Shown: positions 1-11,100 of the stretch, piece by piece
Layout of the letters: every line of letters begins with the position of its first letter
Position numbering within the stretch: position 1 is the first letter of the stretch
DNA from: Aristolochia californica
Taxonomy: Eukaryota > Streptophyta > Magnoliopsida > Piperales > Aristolochiaceae
Direction: 5' to 3'
Length of the DNA: 64,000 nucleotides
Assembly: GCA_029961685.1 (NCBI GenBank)
Contig: JARWKL010000010.1
Coordinates: forward strand, 2,728,001-2,792,000
Position numbers and translations under genes: made by a program
Notes under the pieces: generated by a model
Seen by the model: the letters and a program-made list of their open reading frames with translations, nothing else
Databases searched by the model: none
Told to the model about the DNA's origin: nothing

Positions 1-85
1 AAATAGATAAATTTTTTATTTCAGGATAAAATTTCTTCAAAAAATAGTAAAGGATGAGGCCTCCAATGGTCCAGGGATGTAGCTA

Positions 86-570
86 GACTTGCCATCTAAA
101 ATCTGAGTGTGTCTTTCCTCAAAGACTCCAAATGATTGCAACAATGAAAACATGTGAAAGAACTCTTCATGATCTAGGCATCTACTAGTTAAACCATTGA
201 GATGTAAGATCTGTGGGAGAGGCCAACACACAAAGGAGTCCAATTTTTTTTAAATTGGCCCACAGATCTTCAAGCAACATGAGTAATATATGAAGAAATG
301 GTGAAATTTTTCCTATCTTTCATTGTAACTTGCCATCTAAAATCTGATTGCATCTTTCCTCAAAGACTCCAGAGGATTGCAACAATGAAGATGTATGAAA
401 GAATTCTTCATGATCTAGGCATCAACTAGTTAAACCACTGAGATGCAAGAATAGTGGGAGAGGCCAACACATAAAGGGAGTCCAAATTTTTAAAAATTGG
501 CCCCATAGATCTTCAAGCAACATGACTAATATATGAAGAAATGGTCAATTTTTTCCTAGCCTTCATTGTG
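86..570. repeat. Tandem duplication, 243-bp period, two copies
   Basis: The segment starting CTTGCCATCTAAAATCTG at 86 recurs at 329, and the match continues to about 570. It includes shared blocks such as CTTCATGATCTAGGCATC and GATCTTCAAGCAACATGA. The copies differ by scattered substitutions and small indels, so the duplication is not recent. Function unknown. Confidence 0.85.
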
Positions 571-1659
571 AATCTTATTCTTCCAACTGTGAAGTTGCAT
601 CCACAACTATTTTAATTAGTCTAAGGTAAAAAAATTGTCGTTTGATATGCACCTTAGAAGATAGGAGATTTTCCTGGGGTAGAATCTTCCATGAAGTGTA
701 AATGGGGGTAGGATAACATAGGATATATAAATCACCAGAGGCGCTCCATTCCTAGATAAGGTGATCATTAGCTCGGTCCTTAATATAGGAGGAAATCAAA
801 GACAAAGTAGAGCATTGTCCCCAAGAACCTCAACATCCATAAGGTGAATCCAATTTCAGCTATGGTTAGTGCAGCCCAAGCAAGGACAAAAGAAATCAAA
901 TCTGATCGATTTATTTGGGATACAGTAGAGTAATGGTAAGGAAACAGCAAGAGCATCCTCACTCATCTGCTTTCATCCCATAACAAATGTTGGCGGGAAT
1001 GGTCCCACATGGTAAGTGTTAAGAAAAGGTTGTTAGTTTATAAGGTTAAGCAAAGGTTAAGCAATAGGCCTCCTAAATGGCTAGTTATTTTGGGGAACTA
1101 AGTTCAATTTTAATATGGTATCAAAAAATGACGCCTACTAGTTAGCCCCAATTTACCCCCCAATGAATTTGTATATTCTGTTTTGTGCACATTTATGCTC
1201 GTTATCTGTATGTGTAAGCCTGGACATAAGGGGGAATGTTAATGAGAATAGTCCTACGGAGATAATTGTTAAGAAAAAGTTGTTGGTTTAAGGTTGAGCA
1301 TTGAACCAGGCTTAATCTCAACAACAAACATGAATATTGATTAGGGTGAACACTTGGTTTTGGACTTGCATATGGCTTTCCAAAGCCTAGAGGCCTGAGA
1401 GAAGATAGGATCCATTAGAAGCCAATCATTTTCCCATAATCTATACTAAATTACAAACATCCTTCCCAATAATTTGGCTTTTTAAGATCAAAATATCCTT
1501 CCCAACAATTTTTCCAAATGCACGCTTCATACAAACTGACCAAATTATATCAAAATATGCTTTTGACATCTCGCTCTCTCTATAAGTTCAATCTCGGATA
1601 TGGTACAGATAAGAAGGAAGAAAGACAAGTGATAGTAGGGATGGCTGGTGAGACGGAAT

Positions 1660-1975
1660 TTGTTAAAGAATAGTCCTACATGGATAATTGAGTAAAAAGA
1701 TTTTGGGTTTAATGGTTGAGAAAGAGACATCCTAACTTGACTTTATTTTGGGATAGGTCTTGGACCCAACTTTGACATAGCAGGTGTTCATACATGGACC
1801 TCCCCCCAAAGTATCCACATGAAGGAGCCACAAAGACGGTCTACATGTGAGGGGTAGTACTAAAAATGGTCCTACATGGATAATTGAGTAGAAAGATCTT
1901 GGGTTTAATAGCAAGGGAAGAAACATCGTAGCTTCATCAATCATTTAGGATAAGTCTTATACCCAACGCTCACAG
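1660..1975. repeat. Imperfect duplication, about 197-bp period
   Basis: The phrase TCCTACATGGATAATTGAGT occurs at about 1674 and 1870, each time followed by a diverged 'gggtttaat...acatc...ggataggtcttggaccca'-like segment. More diverged relatives lie near 990 and 1240. This looks like decayed LTR or tandem-repeat material. Confidence 0.55.
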
Positions 1976-2429
1976 ATTTCTATTAGTGGTTTGGTCCAAA
2001 GTAAGGAGATTGCTGTAACAAGAGATGGTCAAGATAGGATGAAGAAAAGGAACCACTCTACACCCAAGAGTGAGAGAATCTAGGAAATTATATTTCTGGG
2101 AAGCATAAAATTGAAGATGGACTGTTTGAATCGCTTTACTTTCTTACTAGCAATCAACTCATTTATAGAATGAAGTGCTTTTACATTGATTACCTAGCTG
2201 AAAGTAGCCTCACAGAAGCAACCAGAAGTCATTATGATTTTTATGTGTGAGCAAGCAGCCGCCATGCTGCTCAGACACCAAGAAAAGGGAATTATGAGCT
2301 TACCCAACAACGTTATAAGAGGGTAAAGAAGAGGTTTTCATGTCTTAGAACGTTTAAGATTTTCAAATTTCTATGGGTCCAACCAAACATTAAAAAAAGA
2401 GAAGGTAGCAGAGGAGAGAAAACTTTGCA

Positions 2430-2720
2430 TCCATTTTTTCACTAAGCATAGAAGCCCATATTGGACATAAATGTGATCTAAGAAAAACAAACTAACCCAA
2501 TCAGAAGTTTTCTCCATGTCAAGTTTGACCACCAAAGTTCATTATCGATGGTAAAAAGTGTCATAATAAGAAACCAATTATCAACTAGGCCATTTAGAGC
2601 ATCATCAGTTTTAAGAACTAATCCAAAGGGTTGGGGGCATCTAAAAATGCTATTGAAAGTGGTCACTTCCCACGCTACCAATACAATGTTTACTCCAAGC
2701 AAGAGTCTGACTCTACATAA
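2430..2720 (-). mobile_element. LINE reverse transcriptase fragment
   Basis: On the minus strand, one frame reads VVKLDMEKTSDWVSL, the plant LINE RT motif usually seen as 'KLDMEKAYDRVxW'. A second frame upstream carries TDDALNGLVDNWFLIM-like text, so the fragment is frameshifted. It is a short dead remnant, probably inside an intron of the Tim-like gene. Confidence 0.6.
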
Positions 2721-2967
2721 ATCTCTAGTATCGAAGCTCATGCTGGACATTGGCACTTAAATAAGCTTTCAAAAAAACTGATGCTTAACCATCCATTTTC
2801 GAAAAGTAGAAATGCTACATTTTGTTGATAGGAAAAAATACATACTTTAGGGGAAAAAAGGTCTGAGACACAATTGGTAGTTCGTCTTTAAGTTCATAAC
2901 AAAAAAAAATATGACCAGCTTAATCATGAATAGCAGGGTAAAACAGATACGAGAGAGGTTTGTGTAC

Positions 2968-4134
2968 CAGGAAAGCTCAAAGCAAGACCAGTACAGCAAC
3001 CAGCTACACCAGCATTAATAACTGCAAGAAACCAAATCAAATAAGACACCATAAAATAAAAATAAATGAATAAATAAAAGGAATAGGAAAAAGAAATGTC
3101 ATTGAATTGAAGGCAGACCATCATCTTTTCCTCTCAGTCTCTTCAAAAAACAGACGACAAGACTGTGCACTCCTGATAGAACTGCAAAAGTCTAATAGGA
3201 GCAAAAGGAGATGTAATTAGTTTAGAGGACACTGACTCCCAATCAAGATTAAAAAGGGCAGAATAGTACAAGATGATGTAGAACCTTCAGTTTTCCTGAA
3301 CAATAAAACTACAACTTCGGCAAGCATGTTGTCAAAAATGTAACTGGAGAAAAATGTAGACCATATACCTTGGCAGAGGACCCTGCTTCAGCAAAGGAGC
3401 CTTTGAATCCTTTCTTCTTCAGCAATCCCGTTCCTGAAGGCATATCCATGCAAGAAATTTGGAATTATCATACATCTTACTAAGTAGACAATGACTGATT
3501 TACGTTCAGAGCACAAGGACAAGAGAAAAATATTTAGTACGGGACCGTAAAATGTAGTCAAACGAATCGCAGAAGCCCCACTCACAATAGTTTAATCCGG
3601 TAACTGGCTTCACTTCTTAAATAAAATTATATTGCAAGCAAAGACATTTACACTGGAATCCGGTAACACAAGCTTGAGAAACGCAATATACACATTTCAC
3701 AAAAAGATTACACCCAAATCCTAAAACTAAAACCTACAAAACAGTTATCAAAAACGTCTCACTGATCTTCCAAACAAAGAAGGAATAGAGGTTTCTTATC
3801 GAGAATTTGAATAAAAAAATTAACATCCAAAATATTAGCCATATAAGAAACTCGAAGAAGAAGAGAATAAAAACAAACCCCAACAAGTTACCGAAACTAT
3901 TCACGAACGAAAAAAAAAAAAAAACTTTAGCAATAATTTAAATACATAGATAAGCATACGAGAAAACGAACCGTAGCCGAAGATGGAACCCATGACGGCC
4001 CCAGCGGCGGAATCGCCGGCAAATCTAACAAGACAAACACCGGGAGAAGCATTTGGGTTCCCGATATCCGAAGAATTATTAAGGGGCTCTTTGTTCTCTG
4101 CCTCAGAATCGGAGTCGGTGTTTGGGGACGCCAT
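2968..4134 (-). CDS. Tim17/Tim22/Tim23-family membrane protein (5' exons)
   Basis: Family role: small four-helix proteins of the mitochondrial inner-membrane (or plastid envelope) protein import and channel family. Exons on the minus strand: 4134-3972, 3433-3369, 3191-3119, 3021-2968. All junctions are GT-AG and the phase is kept (355 nt, 118 codons plus one base). The product starts [18 protein letters not shown], an acidic polar N-terminus. The glycine-rich first helix follows ([18 protein letters not shown]), then [40 protein letters not shown] and [14 protein letters not shown]. This order and wording match the Arabidopsis TIM22-like proteins of the At5g55510/At4g26670 type as I remember them, which are about 200 aa. 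The last donor (GT at 2967-2966) is intact, but the remaining 80-90 residues are not found down to position 1. They either lie outside the window or are lost. An intact homologue in the family makes the first explanation likelier. Confidence 0.85.
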
Positions 4135-4631
4135 TTCTCTCTGTACCTTCGTCTCCCTTGCTCCTGTTGTCTGCCGAGTGCTGACACTATAGGATTAGCT
4201 CTGGAATTTTATCTTCTTCAACTAGAAGAGTTTTGGGCATTTCTCTCCAGCTTCGAAAAGTCGGACCTTCACGTCCGGACCCGGCCTAGTCTAAGAACCC
4301 GACCAGGCAGCCGACCGGTTTGGGCATTAACTAGACCATAAGAAAATAAAAAATGTAATAACTAAATATTATTCATTGAATAAACTAAAACTATGAAATA
4401 AAATTGGAAATTTATAAAACAATTCTTCTAAGTGGTAAAGTATTTTTTAGTAAAAAATATGACTTTTGAAAAAAATTTACTACTTGAGATTAGTGTGTCT
4501 ATGATTATTATAATGGGAACAAGTCAAATTTTTACTACTCATATATAATTTTTTGGACTAAAAATTTCTAGAATATAGAAATTCTATAACTAGTGTGACT
4601 ACTGGAATCTGATGACCAAGAGGTAATTCAG
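4135..4631. other. 5' flank of the Tim-like gene
   Basis: This is the upstream region of the minus-strand gene, bounded by an hAT-like element. The first roughly 190 bases are GC-richer and pyrimidine-rich on the minus strand and probably hold the 5'UTR and core promoter. The rest is AT-rich. No clear TATA element could be assigned. Confidence 0.4.
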
Positions 4632-6414
4632 TAGGGGTGGCTTCGAACTGAGTTGGTTCGCGAGCAGCTCTAGCTCGGCTTAGTTCTGGCTCGGTTCGAG
4701 ATCCAGATAAAGCTCATTTGTGTTAACGAGCCGAGCTCGACCGAGTCATGATTCAGTTCAAAAACTCGCGAGCCAGCTTGTTAACGGGCTTGAGAGTCGG
4801 GGACTCAGGAGCGGGAGCAGGAGATGGAGAGTGAGGGGCCCCTCCATCCGTTGCACACGGGCCGCCTTCGCCACTTGGTTCTATTTTTTTCCTTCAATTT
4901 CTTCCTCCCCTCATCAGCCTTCGCCTCTATCATCCCTGACGACAGGTCTTGTGCCGCTAGACCCCTTCCCTCGACGTTGTCTCGGCAGAGAAAACCAAAA
5001 ACAAGAGACCTTCCCCCCTCACTCCCCCCACCCCCCTTTGCGCGTGCGTAGACATTTTGGCATGTGCGAGATCATAGGCAAGTTAAAAAAAAAACTCTTT
5101 CTTAAACTCTGGTTGTCCCTTCCTCGTGGCTCATGAAGAAATTGAAAAGACATTTTAGTAGAAATACATTTCTAGGGACTATTAGTGGATTTTTCAAAAA
5201 ATATTGAAAATTCATTTTTAGTAGAAATACATTTCTAGGGACTATTAGTGCATCATGTTTTTTGGAAACATTTTTCTAATTAAAAATTCTTATTAAAAAA
5301 TCATATAATTTTCTAAGTAAGATTTTCTTGCCAAAATGGGCTAGAAAACCGTATAGAAAATTTTTGAATAAGTATTTAATAGTTGATGTTGTAATACTTT
5401 TAGCACGAGGCAATTTTCATAGCAATTTTTTGTTTGACATTTTATTTTATTAAAAATTTATCAATTAGTATAGTAATATATTACATTGATTATTAATTTT
5501 TATTTATTTTCCTAAAAAAGGCATTAAGAGGTCTATTTAACTTTCCTAAGAAAATTTTAAAATATTTCTTGTAATTTTCTATTAATTCACTAATAGTAAT
5601 AGGATTTTATTTAAATGACTTTTTGGAAATATGTAACATAGGAAAACATTTTTAGTTTTTCCTATAATATAAAATTTCAACCAGGGGCACTAAGGAGGTC
5701 ATAGTAAATTTATGGCTAGATTCAAAAATTACAAAATAAGTTAAACAACATTTGGGGTAAAAAAAATTAATATTGGTGCGTTCTAATCTATTATTGAGAT
5801 TCAATCCTGAACCTCCCTATCATTCTCTTTTTTTAAATGTATACATAATTTTATATATAATGTATTTGACATATATTTTATAAAGAGTATTAAATGTAGG
5901 TTAAGATCGAACTTAGCTAGAGCTCAAGCTCGAACTCAGTTAAAATTATTAGGCTCGGGCTCGATTACAATTTTAGATTTGAGGTTAGGGTCCGCTCGAG
6001 CTCGAGTTCGAAATATTTAAATCAAGCTCGGTTCGGACTCAACTGGATTTGATGCCACCTTTATGTCCAATTTTAAGTAAAGGTCATGCCCAATTTCATG
6101 TAGAGGTCATGCCTAATTTTATGTAGAGGTCATGCCTAATTTTATGTAAAATATATGCCCAATTTTATGTAAAATGTATGCATAATTTTATATACAATTT
6201 ATTTTACATGTATTTTTTGAAAAGTTTTAAATGTATGTTGGAGTTCGAACTCGAGACATGTATTTTTTGAAACGTTTTAAATGAATGTTGGAGTTCGAGC
6301 TCGGCTCGAACTCGGTTAAAACTATTAGGCTCGAGCTCAAGTTCGAAATATTTAAATCAAGTTCGGCTTGAACATAGGCAGGTTCAGGCTCGGCTCGGCT
6401 CAATGTCACCCCTA
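4632..6414 (+). mobile_element. hAT-like non-autonomous element, copy A (1.78 kb)
   Basis: The ends are inverted: TAGGGGTGGCTTCGAAC at 4632 and, at 6414 read inwards on the minus strand, TAGGGGTGACATTGAGCC. Many GAGCTCGAGCTCG-type subterminal motifs lie behind both ends. The interior is GC-rich near the left end (4800-5060) and AT-rich after that. The blocks near 5150-5250 and 5300-5600 recur in copy C (40804-42614) in the opposite orientation. The 8-base flanks (taattcag and gtattgag) agree at only 5 of 8 positions, an eroded target duplication at best. No transposase is seen. The reading frame at 4720-5136 lies within the GC-rich end and shows no known domain. Confidence 0.75.
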
Positions 6415-6559
6415 GTATTGAGGGATATGGCCAAATCAAAAAAAAAAAATTCTACAAAATGTCAGAGGCACAAAGAGGAGAGTTTATGTTTTTACACTGA
6501 TCAATGACAATAAGGGAGTTTCCTTCATCAATAAGAGGAGAATGAGAGAATGAATATGG

Positions 6560-7106
6560 CTAGTGGCAAACGGGGGGCCCTAAGGGTCTATTTGGAACCC
6601 CATGAAAAAGAAAAGAAAAGATAACGAAAATTCTCTAAATATTTGAGTGTCTTGAAATGTGTTTTGCTTGGATATGCTAAAAATAAAAAAGATAATATAT
6701 GTTATCATCCACAACTATGTTATACCTTTGTATATGCAAATGTCACTCTTTTTTTAAACTACTCTATCTTCTCGCTAGTTTCTTTCCTCCAAGACCCATT
6801 AGATTAGTAATCAATGCATCCACTTGAAGACAATCTTGAGCCCTCTTCCCTCATCTAAGTCTGTTAATTCTGAGGTAAGTTCATTTTCCCATGCTCCTCT
6901 GCAACTCTTTCTACCTTGAAAGATGAAACATGTTTGTCAAGTGTTGTACTTGTCCTTCCAAACTAGCGATTGTTTCTCTCCAACTTTCTTGGCTGGATTC
7001 TTGGACAGCCACCACCTCTCATTGTAATTGTTGCTCCATGCTCCTTGTGTTGACCATAATGAAAGTAGAGGTTCCAAAATAAATAAATAAAACCCGCTCT
7101 AATACC
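6560..7106 (-). mobile_element. Gypsy element 5' internal region with PBS (minus strand)
   Basis: On the minus strand, the bases at 7106-7092 read TGGTATTAGAGCGGG, a primer-binding site close to the 3' end of initiator tRNA-Met. About 50 bases inward comes a gag start reading MVNTRSMEQQLQ, then a stop, then VAVQESSQESWRETIASL. This is the usual N-terminus of Ty3/Gypsy gag (MVxTRS). The frame is broken and the element is truncated near 6560, so it is dead. Confidence 0.6.
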
Positions 7107-7108
7107 AA

Positions 7109-7856
7109 TTGATAGAACCTCCTTAAGGTCCTATCTCCTTTAGCAATCAACATGGAAAAGCTATGGGAAAAAACCCCCTCAAATTCCTTATTTTATTTTT
7201 CCCCTAAATCTATGATAGATGATGATTATAAAATTTTGGTGCTTATTGAGCATATTACTACTTGGTATTAAATAAATTAATTTTATTTAATGTGAGACTA
7301 ACATCAAGTTTAGGGCTTAATGTTGGTATGTAGACTATGGTTTTGTTAAAATTAGTTAATTTCTAAGTTGATATTACAGTAGGATAATTAAATATGTGAA
7401 TTGGTTAAGATAAAAATAAAACTACTTATAGATTAATATTAAAAACAAAAATTAAGTTTTAATAAGATTAAAATTTTCATTTGAAAAAAATCAGAGGAAC
7501 TTCACCCCTCCCCTCCCCTCTCCTCTTTTCTATAAATGGTATACACATCAAGGATTGATCAAGATTCCCCTTGTAGATGCAGGAAAAGACTAGAAACAAA
7601 ACATGGACTGAGTACATCAAGGTCCCCTCAAACACAATCATTTAGAATAAGGGAAAGGGTGCAGGGGAGACCTCCACCTTTCTTTCCATGTAAAAATCAG
7701 GGAGATGGGAAGGGAGAGGGAGCCCTTGTATTTCTCCTTCCCCTTTTATATGTCAACAAGGGAAGAGAGGCGGGAAGGGCAGGGCACTCCCTCACGAATG
7801 CCTCCGCTGCCAAAATGAGAAAGAAGGGCAAGGTCACTTACTAGTTCTACTAGTGG
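7109..7856 (-). mobile_element. LTR of the Gypsy element (outer boundary uncertain)
   Basis: The LTR lies next to the primer-binding site and ends ...TCTATCA on the minus strand at 7109. The outer end is not certain; a change of sequence character near 7856 is my guess. The open frame at 7536-7844 lies within it and resembles no protein I know. Confidence 0.4.
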
Positions 7857-8173
7857 GTTTTTTACCCGTTTCCAAGTCTCATCTCAGATTAACCTGGACA
7901 AGAGGTTGAGTCCAATTGAACCAGGTTTAGCCTAGGGAGTAGCAGCATTAGCAAGTAAAGTTTTCCCACAGTCATGGGTTCCACCTCCAATGTCATCTTC
8001 AGGATCAACTTGCTATTAGTTGCATTTAAAGGCTTCGTGTAGAAAACATCAAATGTGTAACAACCATCTATACATACATAAGTAGTAAAAGCCTTCATCC
8101 TTGGAACCAGAGGCTGCCAACAATTTGGCATTTACAGGATAACTTTAAAGTCGTTGGTATAATATTTGGCATT

Positions 8174-11100
8174 TCACTTGAGCCTCTCCTTTCTCAGCCT
8201 CTCCAATTCCTTGACCATTTGCCAGTGCTCCAATGACAGATTAGTCTCACCAAAACTCGCAGTCATCAATCGTGCCATTGTCATCCACCTGAAGCAATAA
8301 ACACCATATTGGTAAGGGGAAACACAAACCACAAAGATTATCCCTTCTTTTTCCTTTTGGCTTGCATGAATGGAAAGAGGAAAAGATTGATCAACCTGCT
8401 GAAATCTGCTGCGCCCAAGGTCCGGTCTCCTTGCCTAGCAGCAACCATATCATCTTCTAATACCTGAGAAAAAGCCAGCATCTTTCAATTCAAAGATTCT
8501 TCTCAGAAGGATGATATTTTCTGGAAGCAAATACCAGTGTTTTCAGTATTATCTATTAACGTATCAATATGCTCTCTATAGACCAGATTATTCCTGTACA
8601 TCATAGTAATCATCTATTACTTTGAATCATGTATCTCCAATAAACTTGTACTGCTTATCTCAACAAATCATGTGGTTTTGAGAGATGAAAGACTACAGGT
8701 GTGTGGATTCCAAGCCCATTACTTGAAGAATGCACACTTTCAGCTTCAAGTCAAGCAATATAAGCACATTCCTCCCTGCCTACACCCACATGTGATAGAA
8801 TAGAAACATGAAGCCCATCAGAGTGCAACCTTTTGTCTATACAATCCCTACTCCAAACTATCATAGAGAATACTGCCCTTCACATGAAGCAGTGTAAACA
8901 TGGAGTCCGGATACTGCTATTGAGAACATTATGGATACTTCTCTTAATTTACATGGGTCATCTTGTTCAGGAAGACCATTGAGAGGTGTTTCAGCGCATG
9001 AAGGCATCAAAAGTTGGTCAATACCATCCTTCATTTAGTTGTGATCAGCTATACTGTAAATCTGACATATGGTTGTTTTGTCCATTCCACTTCTCCTTAT
9101 TCTGTAATTATGGAGTATATATGTGAAAGAAGAGTCCAATTCAATAGCAACTTGATCATGTAATTTCTTTTTAGTTTTCTTATGAGTTGCCTACTCAAAC
9201 TAGGGAACCTTATAATTTATTATTATGAATAAAGTAAAAGGATTCAAACAAACTATCATTAACACCTGTTTTATTCACGTACTCTCTGATTCAGTTTCAC
9301 AATAAATAAACTAGAATTTGGAAAATGTACCACCAAGTTTATACTGTTTATGTATCAGATGTTAATTTCTATTTCACATCCTCAATTTACCACCAAACAT
9401 GTTTGCATTCAAAATGCTACTATCCATTCAAGATGGGCCACTACAAGTTAGATAATAGAAAAACAAAGCAATGGTTCATTCACAGAGAAAGCAAACCTTT
9501 TGCATTTCGGGCTCGATCACATGAGATAATGATCTTAGTGTAACCAGATACCACCTCCAAGCTTGCAAGTCTTCTTCAGTGGGGCTTTTGACATAAGTGA
9601 CACCAACTGGACGGAATGGCAGTACCAAATCAGCAGGTAAGATGCTAGATTTACCTTCTGACAGGATTAGTAACTGAACATCTGCAGGCATCTCCATCTT
9701 ATAGTAATCAAACTCATATTCAACCTGTAAGCAACAAAGAGAAAAACTTAGTAGTTTCCCTTTTTCTCATATTTATACATGAACTAGTTGATGAGATTAA
9801 CCTGTTGACATTCCATAAGATTCTTGAGCAGTCTCACATTAGCAACTCCAACAGAGTTGAGTGTTCCTGAAATTAACCTTGTCTCATCAAATGTTAAGTG
9901 GGACCCTCTCACCAGCTGCAAAGCTCCAGTTATCAGCCTGCCACACATCCAACCAAGCAAAACACATTAGGAAAGATGAACAGGCAAAGCAAGGGTTTTT
10001 TTTAGCTCATAGAAATTCCTATCTTTTCCATGATAAAACAGTAAGTGAAAAGGGGGCTTGATATTTTGCTACCTGTTACTTTGATAATCTTTTCTGGGTG
10101 CAAGGGTGGTTGTGTTTAGGTACTCCACAGTGAGGGGTATACATTGTGAGAATGGCAGAATACTCTGGATCACAAGATTAAGTCGGCTAACAAAAATTGC
10201 AACACTCTCAGCATTAAGACCACAGAGGTTCAGCGACAACTTCCCCACAGCAACAGAATCAACTCTAGCATGGACCTATTCAACCAAACCCAATATAATG
10301 ATATCAGTGATGAAAAAGTCTAGATAAATGCTAGTTTACAGACTTAGATCATTTCATGAGAGGGAAAAGTTTTGCTTTGTCTCAATGATCATGGAAACCA
10401 ACCAATTGAATATAATTACTCATTTGGTTGGGTCTTAGAAAATTTCTCAGCTAATGAAGTGCCACAACTACTGTGTAGCACACAAATACACAACAATGCA
10501 ACAGAAACAATATCATAGATGTTTTCATTCATAAGATAACAAAGCCAGATGATAAAAAGAGAAAATAAGCAGTCAATGTGCAGGCCAACTTTTACAAGAA
10601 GTGGACATCTATAAAGAGATACTTATTGAAATTCAACCACAATCATAGATTATAACGGATGGATCCACAATGCAGTTTGTTTGAAACAAAAAATTTATAT
10701 TGCTGCTCAGGTTAAGAGATATTTCTCTTTCTACATAAAAGGTTTTAAAGGTTCATTTATCTGTCGATATAGATGGAAGATGTGCATGTGTATTGCCTTC
10801 AAGGATACAGGTAGACATCCATGATTAGTTCTGAACATAAAATAGAAAAGGAAACACTATCTAAACATCAGTGGAAAAAAGGCACATACCCTGGACAGAA
10901 GATGCAACACCATGCATTGAGCTGCTACACCATCATTGCCAAGAATAGAAGTAAGATGTCTAAGCAATGTTTCTCGAATCCCTCTTATCAAACTGGGTTT
11001 TGGCTGCACGTATAAAGAAAACATTCAGGTAGAGAAGGCAGTAACCTCTAGTTAAAATAAAAAGAGCTTATGTTTTATTCATAAGGACCATTAGGCTTGA

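Larger units (their letters stand above)
1..2430. other. Repeat-derived gene-free stretch
   Basis: No coding exon is recognisable here. It lies downstream (minus sense) of the visible Tim17/22/23-family exons and is therefore probably part of a long intron of that gene, or its 3' flank. It contains two local direct duplications (86-570 and about 1660-1975). The open frames are short and resemble no family I know. No exon of the missing C-terminal third of the Tim-like protein could be found on the minus strand. Confidence 0.5.

Noticed and set aside
4720..5136. 138-codon plus-strand frame
   Set aside because: Lies in the GC-rich end of hAT-like copy A; no domain, and it is not conserved in copies B or C.
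7536..7844. 102-codon plus-strand frame with a TATAAATGG-like segment before it
   Set aside because: Inside the probable Gypsy LTR; basic low-complexity product with no family match.
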